Shown: piece by piece, positions 51,319 through 60,472 of the stretch | Layout of the letters: every line of letters starts with the position of its first letter | Position numbering within the stretch: position 1 is the stretch's first letter | NCBI GenBank assembly: GCA_028292435.1 | Contig: JAQGMI010000162.1 | Location: forward strand, 1 to 64,000 | DNA from: Betaproteobacteria bacterium | GTDB taxonomy: Bacteria > Pseudomonadota > Gammaproteobacteria > Burkholderiales > SG8-41 | Reading direction: 5' to 3' | DNA length: 64,000 nucleotides | Translations under genes and position numbers: made by a program | Notes under the pieces: model-generated | Told to the model about the DNA's origin: nothing | Database searches by the model: none | What the model saw: only the letters and a program-made list of their open reading frames with translations

Positions 51319-52400
51319 GCGCTCTCGAACTTCGCGCGGTATGCAAATCCTATGGCGCGGTCGCCGCCGTACAGAACGTCGACTTGCGCGTGGAGACGGG
51401 CAGCCGCACGGCCATCGTCGGCGCTTCGGGGTCCGGCAAGACGACGCTGCTGCGCGTCATTGCCGGTTTTGAGGCGCCGGATGCCGGCAGCGTGATATTG
51501 AATGGGAAAGTTCTCGCTGATGGATCGCACACAATCCCCGCGCATAAACGCGCCATCGGTTTCGTGCCGCAGGACGGCGCGCTGTTTCCGCACCTGACGG
51601 TGGCGGCCAACATCGGTTTCGGACTCGCAGGCAACTCATCCACGCGTGCGCAGAGAATCGCCGAGCTAATGGACATGGTTGCGCTCGGACGGGAAATGCT
51701 CGGACGCTGGCCGCACGAACTCTCCGGCGGCCAGCAACAAAGAGTGGCGCTGGCGCGCGCCCTCGCCCAGCGACCGCAACTGATGCTGCTCGACGAGCCG
51801 TTCTCGGCGCTCGACACCGGCCTGCGCGCGGCAACGCGCAAAGCGGTCGCGCAACTGTTATCCGCGGCCGGTATTACCACCATACTCGTCACGCACGACC
51901 AGGCCGAAGCGTTGTCCTTTGCGGATCAGCTGGCGGTCATGCGCAACGGCCGCCTGGTCCAGGCCGGCACGTCGATGGATATTTATCTGCGCCCGGTCGA
52001 CGAAGCGACCGCTGTTTTCCTCGGCGACGCCGTCGTTCTGCCGGCGCAACTTGAAAATGGCTGGGCCGATTGCGCGCTGGGCCGTATTCCCGCCGACGAC
52101 GACGGGCGCAATGGCGCTGCGCAGATCATGCTGCGTCCCGAGCAGTTGCAGCTCTCTGCAATTGCCCCGTCCGGCGCCGATGCAAAAGGCTGCACCGGCA
52201 CCATCACGGATATGGATTTCGGCGGATCGGCGTGCATGCTCACCGTACGCCTGAACGCGTCTGCCGCGTCTGCCGTTGGGAGCGACGCTTCGCGTAGCTT
52301 GCTTGTGCGCAGTTCAAGCATACAGGCACCGCCCGTCGGCGCGACCGTGCGTATCACCGTGACGGGCCGCGCGCACGTCTTTAACGCGCCGACGCCCTGA
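51315..52400 (+). CDS. Ferric iron ABC transporter ATPase (FbpC-like)
   Basis: ATP-binding subunit of 361 aa starting at ATG 51315, overlapping the permease TGA. Walker [10 protein letters not shown] at 36-44, Q loop in [13 protein letters not shown], signature LSGGQQQR, Walker [13 protein letters not shown], switch His in [10 protein letters not shown]. The C-terminal TOBE-like region ([11 protein letters not shown] to [11 protein letters not shown]) can be regulatory. Last gene of the iron locus. Confidence 0.95.
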   Translation: MSALELRAVCKSYGAVAAVQNVDLRVETGSRTAIVGASGSGKTTLLRVIAGFEAPDAGSVILNGKVLADGSHTIPAHKRAIGFVPQDGALFPHLTVAANIGFGLAGNSSTRAQRIAELMDMVALGREMLGRWPHELSGGQQQRVALARALAQRPQLMLLDEPFSALDTGLRAATRKAVAQLLSAAGITTILVTHDQAEALSFADQLAVMRNGRLVQAGTSMDIYLRPVDEATAVFLGDAVVLPAQLENGWADCALGRIPADDDGRNGAAQIMLRPEQLQLSAIAPSGADAKGCTGTITDMDFGGSACMLTVRLNASAASAVGSDASRSLLVRSSSIQAPPVGATVRITVTGRAHVFNAPTP

Positions 52401-52489
52401 GCCGGTTTCAGCCTTGAGCGGCTGCCTCGCACCCGCGTGCACCGCTGTCATATAAAATGCGCGCTGCCCCCCCGGCGCGGAGAAAATTC

Positions 52490-53650
52490 GTGACAGTGCG
52501 CGATCCCGATCTGAAAATTATCGCCATCGAGGCGTTCCCGACGTCATTCCCGGTCAAGCCCGAGGACAGCATCAGCCTGGGCGTCGGCCGCGTCGTCAAA
52601 CGCGACGCCGTGATCGTCAAAGTCACCACTGCCGGCGGACTCGTTGGCTTCGGTGAATCGCACCACGGGCGCTCGCCCGGCACCGTTGCGCATCTCGTCA
52701 ACACCGCATTGAAACAGCTCGTGCTCGGCATGAACGCGGCCGATGTCGTCGGCGTGTGGAAAAAAATTTACGACAAGCAACTTGCAAGTCATGGCATGGG
52801 CGCGGGCACCTGCCTTGCCATGAGCGGCATCGACCAGGCGTTGTGGGATATCCGCGCGAAGGCGGTCGGCTGGCCGCTGTACAAGTTGCTTGGCGGCAGC
52901 GCACGAGCGATCCCCGCTTATGCAGGCGGCGTGTCGCTTGGCTATCAGGACCCCAAAGCGCTCGTCGCCGAGGCGCGCCCGCATCTCGAAGCCGGCTATA
53001 AAGCGCTCAAGCTGCGCGTCGGCGATTCGCCCAAGCGCGACATCGAGCGCATCAGCGCCGTGCGCCAAGCGTTCGGCGACGACATCGTGATTCTGACCGA
53101 CGCGAACATCGGCTACAGCGTCGCCGATGCGCGTGCCGCGATGCCGGCGATGGAAGAATTGAACGTCGGCTGGCTCGAAGAACCGTTTCCACCGCACGAT
53201 CACAGAAGCTACGAGCTGGCGTCGACCTTCAGCAGCGTGCCGCTCGCCGCCGGCGAAAATCATTACACGCGCTTTGAGTTCACACGCGTGATCGAAGACG
53301 GCGCAATCACGATCCTGCAGCCCGACTTGTCGAAAACCGGCGGCATCACCGAAGCGCTGCGCATCGCCGCAATGGCGTCGGCTTACAAGTTCAGCATCAA
53401 CCCGCATACGTCGATGACGGGGATCAATATGGCGGCGTCGATTCATTTTCTCGCAGCGATCGATAACGGCGGTTATTTCGAAGGCGACGTGTCGCGCAAC
53501 AATCACTTTCGCGACACGCTGACTTCCACGCCGTACCAGGTCGGCAAGGACGGCTGCGTGCGCCCGCTCGAAACGCCGGGCATCGGCGTCGAGGTCGATG
53601 AAGATTTCATCGCGAAGCACCCGGTCATCGAAGGACCGAGCTACGTATAA
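52490..53650 (+). CDS. Mandelate racemase/muconate lactonizing enzyme family protein (enolase superfamily)
   Basis: Enolase-superfamily enzyme of 386 aa; I prefer GTG 52490, which has GGAGA in front, over ATG 52457. The N-terminal capping domain is followed by the TIM barrel. Catalytic set: K174-L-R176 (a KxR version of the usual KxK), metal ligands D204, E230 or E231 (WLEEP) and E256 (AAGENH), D279 in LQPDLSKTGG, and H306 in NPHTS. It abstracts the alpha proton of a carboxylate. Substrate unknown. A TATAAAAT sequence lies at about 52450. Confidence 0.88.
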   Translation: MTVRDPDLKIIAIEAFPTSFPVKPEDSISLGVGRVVKRDAVIVKVTTAGGLVGFGESHHGRSPGTVAHLVNTALKQLVLGMNAADVVGVWKKIYDKQLASHGMGAGTCLAMSGIDQALWDIRAKAVGWPLYKLLGGSARAIPAYAGGVSLGYQDPKALVAEARPHLEAGYKALKLRVGDSPKRDIERISAVRQAFGDDIVILTDANIGYSVADARAAMPAMEELNVGWLEEPFPPHDHRSYELASTFSSVPLAAGENHYTRFEFTRVIEDGAITILQPDLSKTGGITEALRIAAMASAYKFSINPHTSMTGINMAASIHFLAAIDNGGYFEGDVSRNNHFRDTLTSTPYQVGKDGCVRPLETPGIGVEVDEDFIAKHPVIEGPSYV

Positions 53651-53659
53651 AAAACAGAG

Positions 53660-53755
53660 CATTTTTAGCCACAGAGAAACACGAATTTAAATCTTGTGCA
53701 GGAAGCTTTAAGTTTGAACTTATCCGTGTTTATCTGCGTTTATCCGTGGCCAATG
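53660..53755. repeat. Intergenic element with inverted arms and three 10-bp repeats
   Basis: Left arm GCCACAGAGAAACACGAAT (53668-53686) is a partial reverse complement of the right arm at 53722-53750. The right arm itself is three near-identical 10-mers: TATCCGTGTT, TATCTGCGTT and TATCCGTGGC. The whole is AT-rich compared with its surroundings. Similar CCACGGATAAACACGGAT sequences recur in environmental bacterial genomes. The GTG at 53746 that opens the next frame lies inside it. Confidence 0.6.
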
Positions 53756-53775
53756 AAGTTGCCTTTAGTTATCAA

Positions 53776-54492
53776 ATGATCAAAAAACAAATCATCGCGA
53801 TGGGCGGCGCGGTGCTGCCGCTCGAACTCGACAACCTGCTGCTCGTCGGGTATTTCCTGAAGCAAACCGGTAAACGCAATCCCAGAGTAGCCTTCATCGG
53901 CGCCGCGCATGGCGATGCCGATGCGGGACGCCTGCGCTTTTACGCGGGCTTCGGTCAGTTCAATTGCCGGCCGACGCATCTGCCGCTCTTCGCGCGCACG
54001 CCGCGCGATCTTGCCGGATTCGTGCTCGAGCAGGATGCGATTTTTGTGGGCGGCGGCAATACGCGCAGCATGCTGGCGGTGTGGCGCGAGTGGGGACTCG
54101 ACCTGCATCTGCGCAGTGCGTGGAATGCCGGCGTCGTGCTGGGCGGCGCCAGCGCAGGCTCGATCTGCTGGTTCGAACACGGATTGACCGACTCGGTCGC
54201 TGGACCGCTGACGGCGATGCCCTGCCTCGGTTTTCTGGCCGGCGCCAACTGCCCGCACTATGACAGCGAGCCCGCCCGACGGCCAACCTTGCGCCGGCTC
54301 GTTGCTCGTGGCGCGCTGCCTGACGGCATCGCGGCGGACGACGGCGTCGCGCTGCATTTCATCGGTGCGCGGCTCGCCAGAGTCGTGAGCAGCCGGCCAC
54401 GCGCAAAGGCCTACCGTGTGCGAAAATCGGGCACCCGCGCAGTAGAGACCCGGCTTCCCACAAAATATCTCGCGCGCCGTTCAAAGAAGTGA
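53776..54492 (+). CDS. Peptidase S51 / cyanophycinase-like protein
   Basis: A 238-aa peptidase E-like protein. MIKKQIIAMGG at ATG 53776 matches family N-termini; a GTG at 53746 would begin inside the repeat element. The nucleophile elbow is GGASAGS with S126. FVGGGNTRSMLAVW (oxyanion and Asn region) and NCPHYDSEP (His) are present. The family cleaves dipeptides with N-terminal Asp or cyanophycin. The basic C-terminal tail is unusual. The neighbours are two tricarboxylate receptors, giving no clue to the peptide. Confidence 0.85.
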   Translation: MIKKQIIAMGGAVLPLELDNLLLVGYFLKQTGKRNPRVAFIGAAHGDADAGRLRFYAGFGQFNCRPTHLPLFARTPRDLAGFVLEQDAIFVGGGNTRSMLAVWREWGLDLHLRSAWNAGVVLGGASAGSICWFEHGLTDSVAGPLTAMPCLGFLAGANCPHYDSEPARRPTLRRLVARGALPDGIAADDGVALHFIGARLARVVSSRPRAKAYRVRKSGTRAVETRLPTKYLARRSKK

Positions 54493-54501
54493 GGAGATGT
54501 C

Positions 54502-55467
54502 ATGCGAAATGTGATTCGCTCGTTGCCTGTCTGCATCGCGCTTGCCGCCTGCTGTGCGGTCCATGCCCAGGACTATCCGACCCGGCCGGTGCGCGTGCTG
54601 GTCCCCTACACGCCGGGCGGCATCACGGACCTCGTCACTCGCATCACGACGGTTGAACTGGCCAAAAGTCTCGGCCAGACTTTCGTCGTCGACAATCGGC
54701 CGGGCGCCAACAGTATACTGGCCGTGGACATGGTGTCGAAGGCGACGCCCGACGGTTACACGCTTGGCACCGTGATTGCGGCGCATGCCGCAAATCAAAC
54801 GCTGTACGCAAAGCTGCCATACGACTCGGTCAAGAGTTTCGAGCATGTATCGCTGCTCGTGACGTCGCCGCTGATCGTCGTCGTGACCAATTCGCTCGCC
54901 GCCAATTCGATCAAGGAACTGATCGATCTCGCCAAAGCGAAACCCGGGCAACTGTCGTTCGGGTCGAGCGGCATCGGCGCCGCCGCGCATTTGACGACCG
55001 AGCTGTTCATGGCGACGACCGGCATCAAGATGGTTCACGTGCCCTATAAAGGCACCGCGCCCGCGCTCCAGGATTTGATCGGCGGCCAGATCAATTTCAT
55101 GATGGACACGCCGATGCCGGCCATGCTGCCGCAGGTGCGCGCCGGTAAGGTCAAAGCGATCGGCATGGCAAGCGATAAGCGCGTCGCGATTGCGACGGAC
55201 ATCCCGACCCTGATCGAACAAGGCGTTCAGGTTGTCGGCGGCACCTGGGTCGCGCTGCTGGCGCCGGCGGGCACGCCCAAGCCGGTCGTCGACAAGCTGT
55301 CACGCGCAGCGGGCGAAGCCATGCGGCGCCCGGAGATCAAGGAGCGACTCGCGCAATTCGGCATCGAGCCGGTCGGCAGCACTTCGGTGGAATTCACCGC
55401 ATTCCTGAAAAACGAAGTCACGAAGTGGGCTAAGGTCATCAAAGACGCCAACGTCAAAATCGATTAA
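54502..55467 (+). CDS. Tripartite tricarboxylate transporter substrate-binding protein (Bug family), first
   Basis: Periplasmic TctC/Bug-type receptor of 321 aa with a signal peptide ending VHAQ. Conserved DYPTRPVRVLVPYTPGGITDL, VVDNRPGANSILAVDMV, PDGYTLG, HVPYKGTAPALQDLIGGQI. Bug receptors bind carboxylates with aromatic or dicarboxylate groups. TctA and TctB membrane genes are not in the window, as usual for orphan Bug receptors. Strong GAGGAG site. 9 bases after the S51 gene. Confidence 0.93.
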   Translation: MRNVIRSLPVCIALAACCAVHAQDYPTRPVRVLVPYTPGGITDLVTRITTVELAKSLGQTFVVDNRPGANSILAVDMVSKATPDGYTLGTVIAAHAANQTLYAKLPYDSVKSFEHVSLLVTSPLIVVVTNSLAANSIKELIDLAKAKPGQLSFGSSGIGAAAHLTTELFMATTGIKMVHVPYKGTAPALQDLIGGQINFMMDTPMPAMLPQVRAGKVKAIGMASDKRVAIATDIPTLIEQGVQVVGGTWVALLAPAGTPKPVVDKLSRAAGEAMRRPEIKERLAQFGIEPVGSTSVEFTAFLKNEVTKWAKVIKDANVKID

Positions 55468-55478
55468 CGGAGGGCGGC

Positions 55479-56444
55479 ATGCCGCTTAGACACGCATTCA
55501 GGTTCGCATTGATCGCAGCCGCGATCCCGGCCGCCGCCCTCGCGCAAAGCTATCCGTCCAAACCGATCCGCATCCTCGTGCCTTTCCCGCCCGGCGCGTT
55601 CAACGACACGCTCGGCCGCATCATCGCGCAAAAGTTCAGCGACGGCGGCATCGGCCAGACCTTCGTCGATAACCGCGCCGGCGCCGGCAGCACGCTGGGC
55701 GCCGACATTGCCGCCAAGTCGCCGCCCGATGGCCATACGCTGCTTGAAGTCGCGGTGCCGTTCGCCGTCAACGCCACGCTGTATACGAAACTGCCGTACA
55801 ACACCGAGCGCGATTTCGCGCCCTTAATCTTCGCGGGCTCGACACCGAACATTCTCGTCGTGCATCCGTCGGTACCGGTCACCACCATCCAGCAGCTGAT
55901 TGCGCTGGCGAAAGCCAAGCCGGCCCAACTGACTTATGCGTCGACCGGCAGCGGTACGTCGAACCATATGTCGATGGAGCTTTTCAAGCTCATGACCAAC
56001 ACCGACATCGTGCACGTACCCTACAAAGGCAGCGCACCGGCGGTCACCGATTTGATGGGCGGCCACGTGATGATGATTTTCGACAACACGCCGAACGTGC
56101 TGCCTTACGTGAAAACCGGCCGCATGCGCGGCATTGCAGTCACCAGCCTGAAGCGCTCGGCACTCGCGCCCGAAATCCCGACAGTCGATGAGTCGGGCGT
56201 CAAAGGTTTCGAGGTACTCGTATGGTTCGGCTTGATGGTGCCGGCGGGCGTGCCGCGCGAAATCGTCGCGCGTCTTAACGCCGAAATTAACCGGATTTTG
56301 CTGTTACCTGATGTGAAAGAGCGTTTTCAGGCGGGCGGCGTCGATCCGGTCGGCGGACCGCCGGAAAAATTCGGCGAGCACCTGAAGGTTGAAATCGCCA
56401 AATGGGGCAAGGTCGTCAAAGCGACCGGTGCTCGCGTCGACTAA
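55479..56444 (+). CDS. Tripartite tricarboxylate transporter substrate-binding protein (Bug family), second
   Basis: Second Bug receptor, also 321 aa, signal peptide ending ALAQ. SYPSKPIRILVPFPPGAFNDTL, VDNRAGAGSTLGADIAA, PDGHTLLE, HVPYKGSAPAVTDLMGGHV. It shares only family motifs with its neighbour, so it is not a recent tandem duplicate. Probably co-transcribed with the first (11 bases apart, GGAGGGCGGC site). Ligand unknown. Confidence 0.93.
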   Translation: MPLRHAFRFALIAAAIPAAALAQSYPSKPIRILVPFPPGAFNDTLGRIIAQKFSDGGIGQTFVDNRAGAGSTLGADIAAKSPPDGHTLLEVAVPFAVNATLYTKLPYNTERDFAPLIFAGSTPNILVVHPSVPVTTIQQLIALAKAKPAQLTYASTGSGTSNHMSMELFKLMTNTDIVHVPYKGSAPAVTDLMGGHVMMIFDNTPNVLPYVKTGRMRGIAVTSLKRSALAPEIPTVDESGVKGFEVLVWFGLMVPAGVPREIVARLNAEINRILLLPDVKERFQAGGVDPVGGPPEKFGEHLKVEIAKWGKVVKATGARVD

Positions 56445-56483
56445 GACGCCGGACCATAAACCCAACGCTCGCGGCGTAATGCG

Positions 56484-56684
56484 TTAAAACCAATCCGGCA
56501 CGTAGTACACGGCTGCCGACACAATCACTGTCCACAACATCATCGAGCGCAGCTGTTTGGCGGCGACCGGATTCAGTTTTTTGCGCCGCTTGTGCTTATC
56601 GTTCGGATCCGGTGCGGTCGCCATGCGGTAGTCGGCGATGACGACAAAAACTCCAATTGCGAATGCGATTCCTGCCCACAGCAT
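56484..56684 (-). CDS. Small membrane protein of unknown function
   Basis: A 66-aa protein with two helices: AGIAFAIGVFVVIADYRMA at the start and LWTVIVSAAVYYVPDW at the end, and a basic KHKRRKKLNPVAAKQ loop between. Alone on the minus strand between the forward Bug and glnS genes. No family recognised. Confidence 0.6.
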   Translation of the reverse strand: MLWAGIAFAIGVFVVIADYRMATAPDPNDKHKRRKKLNPVAAKQLRSMMLWTVIVSAAVYYVPDWF

Positions 56685-56854
56685 ATCAATCCCCCCTTAT
56701 GTGGCAGCCAGCGATAACGCAATCTTAACGGCTTGCCGCGAATCGTCAACCGTATCTTCACGCGCGATCACCGGCGCACCCGTGATCGGCGTCTCGCTCT
56801 CACGTCAGCGCACGTGCATCGATTAGAATAGCGGCTTCACCGAACGGACGCATC

Positions 56855-58621
56855 ATGTCGACCAGCAAGCCCGCCGCGCCCCATGTCACCAATTTCATTC
56901 GCAACATCATCGAGTCGGATCTCGCGAAGAAAACGTACGCGGCGCGCACCTGGGGCGGCAAGCCCGGCGGCGCTAAAACCCACGCTGGCGCACCGCCCGA
57001 TCCCGCGAAAATTCGCACGCGCTTTCCGCCGGAGCCGAACGGCTTTCTGCATTTCGGCCACGCCAAGTCGATCTGCCTCAACTTCGGGCTCGCGCAGGAT
57101 TTCACCGGCGTGTGTCACATGCGCTTTGACGACACGAATCCGGAAAAAGAAGAGCAGGAATACGTCGATTCGATTCTGGATGCGGTGAAATGGCTCGGCT
57201 ACGACTGGTGCGCCAATGGTACCGAGCACTTGTATTTCGCCAGCGACTACTTTGATTTCATGTACGAGGCCGCCGAATACCTGATTACAGCCGGCCATGC
57301 GTACGTCGATGAGCAAAGCGCCGAGCAGATTCGCGCAAACCGCGGCACGCTGACCGAGTCCGGCAAAGCGAGTCCGCAGCGCGCGCGGCCTGCCGCCGAT
57401 AGTCTGCAGGCGCTGCGCGACATGCGCGCCGGCAAGCACGCTGAAGGCAGCATGGTCGTGCGCGCGAAAATCGACATGGCGTCGCCGAACATCAACCTGC
57501 GCGATCCCGCGATTTACCGCATCCGCAAGGCGACCCATCATCGCACCGGCGACAAGTGGTGCATCTATCCGATGTACACGTATGCGCACCCGATCGAAGA
57601 CGCGCTCGAAGAGATTACGCACAGCCTGTGCACGCTCGAATTCGAGGACCAGCGGCCTTTTTACGACTGGCTGCTCGAACGCCTCGCGGAAGGCGGCCTG
57701 CTCGCAAAACCGCTGCCGCATCAGTACGAATTCGCGCGCCTCAATCTCACCAACGTGGTGCTGTCCAAACGCAAGTTGATTCAACTCGTCGATGAAAAGC
57801 ACGTCGACGGCTGGGACGATCCACGCATGCCGACGCTCGTCGGCGCGCGCCGCCGCGGCTACACGCCTGAAGGTTTTCGCGCGTTTGCCGACCGCATCGG
57901 GGTTTCAAAATCCGATTCGTGGATCGACTTCTCCGTGCTCGAAGACTGCATGCGCGAGCATCTGAACGAAGTCGCGCCGCGCCGGGTCGCGGTGCTCGAT
58001 CCGGTCAAGCTCGTCATCGACAACTATCCCGACGGCCAGGAAGAAGAATGCCATCCGCCGAACCATCCGCAAAAGCCGGATTGGGGCAAACGCGCGGTGC
58101 CATTCTCGAAAGAGCTGTGGATAGAGCGCGAAGATTTCATGGAGACGCCGACCAAGGGTTACTTCCGCCTGTTTCCCGGCAATAAGGTACGGCTGCGTTA
58201 CGGTTTCGTCATCGAATGCACGGGCTGCGACAAAGATGCAAGCGGCCGCGTGACCGCGGTGCATTGCAATTATTTCGCCGACAGCAAGTCGGGCACGCCG
58301 GGTTCGGATAACTATAAGGTCAAAGGCAATATTCACTGGGTGTCGGCGCGTCACGCTTACGCGTGCGAAGTCCGGCTTTTTGACCGCCTGTATAAAGAAG
58401 CGCATCCGGGCGCCGGCGACCGCGATCACATCAAAGACTTGAATCAAAACTCCAAACACGTGATTACCGCACAGCTCGAGCCGGCGTTAAAAGACGCAAA
58501 TGCCGGCGAGCATTTCCAGTTTGAGCGTCACGGCTATTTCGTCGCCGACCGCGTCGATTCGAAACCGGGTGCCCCCGTATTCAACCGCGCGGTGACGCTG
58601 CGCGATTCCTGGCACAAATAA
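56855..58621 (+). CDS. glnS: Glutaminyl-tRNA synthetase
   Basis: Class I synthetase of 588 aa charging tRNA-Gln directly. HIGH-like H66-F-G-H69 in PNGFLHFGHAKSI, RFDDTNPEKEEQEYVD, and the KMSKS-like VLSKRKL. A roughly 20-residue insertion before the HIGH motif (WGGKPGGAKTHAGAPPDPAK) looks like the one I recall in Burkholderiales enzymes. Anticodon-binding beta barrels fill the C-terminus. The following hydrolase gene is 18 bases downstream. Confidence 0.97.
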   Translation: MSTSKPAAPHVTNFIRNIIESDLAKKTYAARTWGGKPGGAKTHAGAPPDPAKIRTRFPPEPNGFLHFGHAKSICLNFGLAQDFTGVCHMRFDDTNPEKEEQEYVDSILDAVKWLGYDWCANGTEHLYFASDYFDFMYEAAEYLITAGHAYVDEQSAEQIRANRGTLTESGKASPQRARPAADSLQALRDMRAGKHAEGSMVVRAKIDMASPNINLRDPAIYRIRKATHHRTGDKWCIYPMYTYAHPIEDALEEITHSLCTLEFEDQRPFYDWLLERLAEGGLLAKPLPHQYEFARLNLTNVVLSKRKLIQLVDEKHVDGWDDPRMPTLVGARRRGYTPEGFRAFADRIGVSKSDSWIDFSVLEDCMREHLNEVAPRRVAVLDPVKLVIDNYPDGQEEECHPPNHPQKPDWGKRAVPFSKELWIEREDFMETPTKGYFRLFPGNKVRLRYGFVIECTGCDKDASGRVTAVHCNYFADSKSGTPGSDNYKVKGNIHWVSARHAYACEVRLFDRLYKEAHPGAGDRDHIKDLNQNSKHVITAQLEPALKDANAGEHFQFERHGYFVADRVDSKPGAPVFNRAVTLRDSWHK

Positions 58622-58639
58622 TTTCTCCGGAGGGTACCC

Positions 58640-59497
58640 ATGGCACAAGCCACCATCGACGGCCTGAAGATCAATTACGTCGTCAAAGGGGATGGCCCGC
58701 CGCTCATCATGTTGTCGCCCGGCGGCTTCGATTCGAACATCGGTGGCTGGTCGGAGCGTGGCGTCTGGAAAGATCTGCGCCCGCTCGATACGCTCGCCAA
58801 AGACTTCACGATGATCGCCTACGACCGCCGCGAAGCGGGCCATTCGGGCGGCCGCGTCGAGCCGCATACGTGGCGCATGTGGGCGGCCGAAGCCATCGGC
58901 CTGCTCGATCACCTGAAAATCGACCGCGCGTGGTTCATTGGCGGCTGCATGGGCGTGTCCGTTGCTTCCGCCATCGGCGCGCATTTTCCGGCACGCTGCA
59001 TCGGCCTGCTCATGCACTGGCCGGTTGGTGGATTTCGCTGGCGCGCCAAAGGGCACCTGAATTTCAACAAGCACATCGCATTCGCACGCGCGAACGGGCT
59101 CAAAGCGGTCGCCGAGCGCGCCAGAAAAGCGACCGGCTTCTGGGCCGATCCGGAATCCGGACCGTGGGCAACCGTGCTCGCGCAGGACGAAGCGTTTACC
59201 GCCAGTTATGTGAAGCAGGACGTCGAGCAGTATCTCGCCATCTGCGCTTATAGCCGCGACACCGTGTTCGACGACACCATGCCGTCGGGCGCCACGGGGG
59301 AGCAATTGATGGCGCTCAAAGTGCCGTCGTTCATCATGAGCGGCGACGACGCTTCGCATGCAACGTCGACGGCGCATGCGCTGCGCGAGCTGATCCCGGG
59401 CTCGGTGCTGTCTGCGCTGATGCCGCCGCAGCAGAATGCCGCGACCGTCACCGCGTGGATACGCGAATCGGCGGCATCAAAGGCAACAGTCACATGA
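58640..59497 (+). CDS. Alpha/beta hydrolase with cysteine at the nucleophile position
   Basis: A 285-aa alpha/beta hydrolase-fold protein, with the strong site GGAGGGTACCC. Oxyanion region LSPGGFDSN, then FTMIAYDRREAGHSGG, and a nucleophile elbow WFIGGCMGVSVA, where Ser is replaced by Cys (GGCMG). The acid may be the D in MSGDDASHA. No His lies at the usual C-terminal position (the end reads LMPPQQNAATVTAWIRE), so activity is uncertain. Its stop falls within a remnant of a second hydrolase read in another frame. Confidence 0.8.
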   Translation: MAQATIDGLKINYVVKGDGPPLIMLSPGGFDSNIGGWSERGVWKDLRPLDTLAKDFTMIAYDRREAGHSGGRVEPHTWRMWAAEAIGLLDHLKIDRAWFIGGCMGVSVASAIGAHFPARCIGLLMHWPVGGFRWRAKGHLNFNKHIAFARANGLKAVAERARKATGFWADPESGPWATVLAQDEAFTASYVKQDVEQYLAICAYSRDTVFDDTMPSGATGEQLMALKVPSFIMSGDDASHATSTAHALRELIPGSVLSALMPPQQNAATVTAWIRESAASKATVT

Positions 59498-59574
59498 TGA
59501 TGATGATGGACAAAAACAACCTGCAGGTCGCAGACGTCATCATCAAGTGGCTGGGCGAAAACGCCGGCAAGTAA
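59467..59574 (+). pseudogene. C-terminal remnant of a second alpha/beta hydrolase
   Basis: In the frame one base off the preceding hydrolase the sequence reads IGGIKGNSHMMMMDKNNLQV, then ADVIIKWLGENAGK and TAA, three bases before phzF. GNSHMMMMDKNN is the typical catalytic-His end of alpha/beta hydrolases. Upstream in this frame nothing hydrolase-like can be read, so only the tail of a lost gene remains, overlapping the live gene by 31 bases. Confidence 0.65.
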
Positions 59575-59577
59575 ACG

Positions 59578-60426
59578 ATGCCGGCGCTGCGCTATCGCCT
59601 CGTCAACGTGTTCGCGGAATCGGCGCTCGCGGGCAATCCGCTGTGCGTGTTCGAAGACGGCCGCGCGCTCGACACGGGGACGATGCAGGCGCTCGCGTTG
59701 CAATTTAACTTGTCGGAAACGACGTTCATCCTGCCGCCGGCGAGCAATGACGCGACAGCGCACGTGCGAATTTTCACGCCCGGCTTCGAAATGCCGTTCG
59801 CAGGGCATCCGACGCTCGGCACGGCGCACGTCGTGCGCGATCTCATGCATGCGGGCGACGAAATCAAACTCGAGATGAAAGCGGGCGTTATTCCGGTCAA
59901 CGCACACGGCGATGTCTGGACGCTGAAAGCGAATGCGCCAACGACGCACGCTCCGCCAGTGACGCGCGAGCAATTCGCGCAGATGCTGGGCCTCGCACCC
60001 ACCGACGTGCTCGATGGCGCGTTATGGGTCGATACCGGCTCCGAACAGCTGATCCTGCCGCTCGCTTCCGCGGAGGCGGTCGAGCGCTGCCGGCCCAATG
60101 CCGAATTGCTTAGTCGCTATTCGGTCGGCGCCAAGCGCAACGGTCTCGTGTATGTATGGGCGCGCGTCGACGCCGACACTATCCGCGTGCGGTTCTTTTT
60201 CACTAAATACGGCAGCGTGATCGAAGATCCCGGCACCGGCTCGGCATGCGCGAACCTTGGCGGCTGGTTCGTGGCGCGGGATACCACCCTGCCATTGATC
60301 GCGAACGTATTGCAGGGCGATCAGGTCGGGCGGCCGTGCCGCCTGGGCCTGCGCGTCGATAAAGACCGTAATATTTTCGTGTCCGGCCGCGTCGTTGCAG
60401 TGGGTCACGGCGAAATAATCTTGTGA
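59578..60426 (+). CDS. PhzF family isomerase
   Basis: Member of the PhzF phenazine-biosynthesis-like family (diaminopimelate epimerase fold), 282 aa. The acid/base glutamate is E47 in FNLSETTFIL. RIFTPGFEMPFAGHPTLGTA, EDPGTGSACANLGGW (two glycine-rich loops) and the C-terminal RVVAVGHGEIIL are conserved. In phenazine makers it isomerises a DHHA intermediate; no other phenazine gene is here, so another isomerase reaction is likely. Follows the hydrolase tail by 3 bases. Confidence 0.9.
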   Translation: MPALRYRLVNVFAESALAGNPLCVFEDGRALDTGTMQALALQFNLSETTFILPPASNDATAHVRIFTPGFEMPFAGHPTLGTAHVVRDLMHAGDEIKLEMKAGVIPVNAHGDVWTLKANAPTTHAPPVTREQFAQMLGLAPTDVLDGALWVDTGSEQLILPLASAEAVERCRPNAELLSRYSVGAKRNGLVYVWARVDADTIRVRFFFTKYGSVIEDPGTGSACANLGGWFVARDTTLPLIANVLQGDQVGRPCRLGLRVDKDRNIFVSGRVVAVGHGEIIL

Positions 60427-60472
60427 GCACGGCGGTCCGTCGCGCGACGGCGCCCGGCCGCACGCAAATCCC

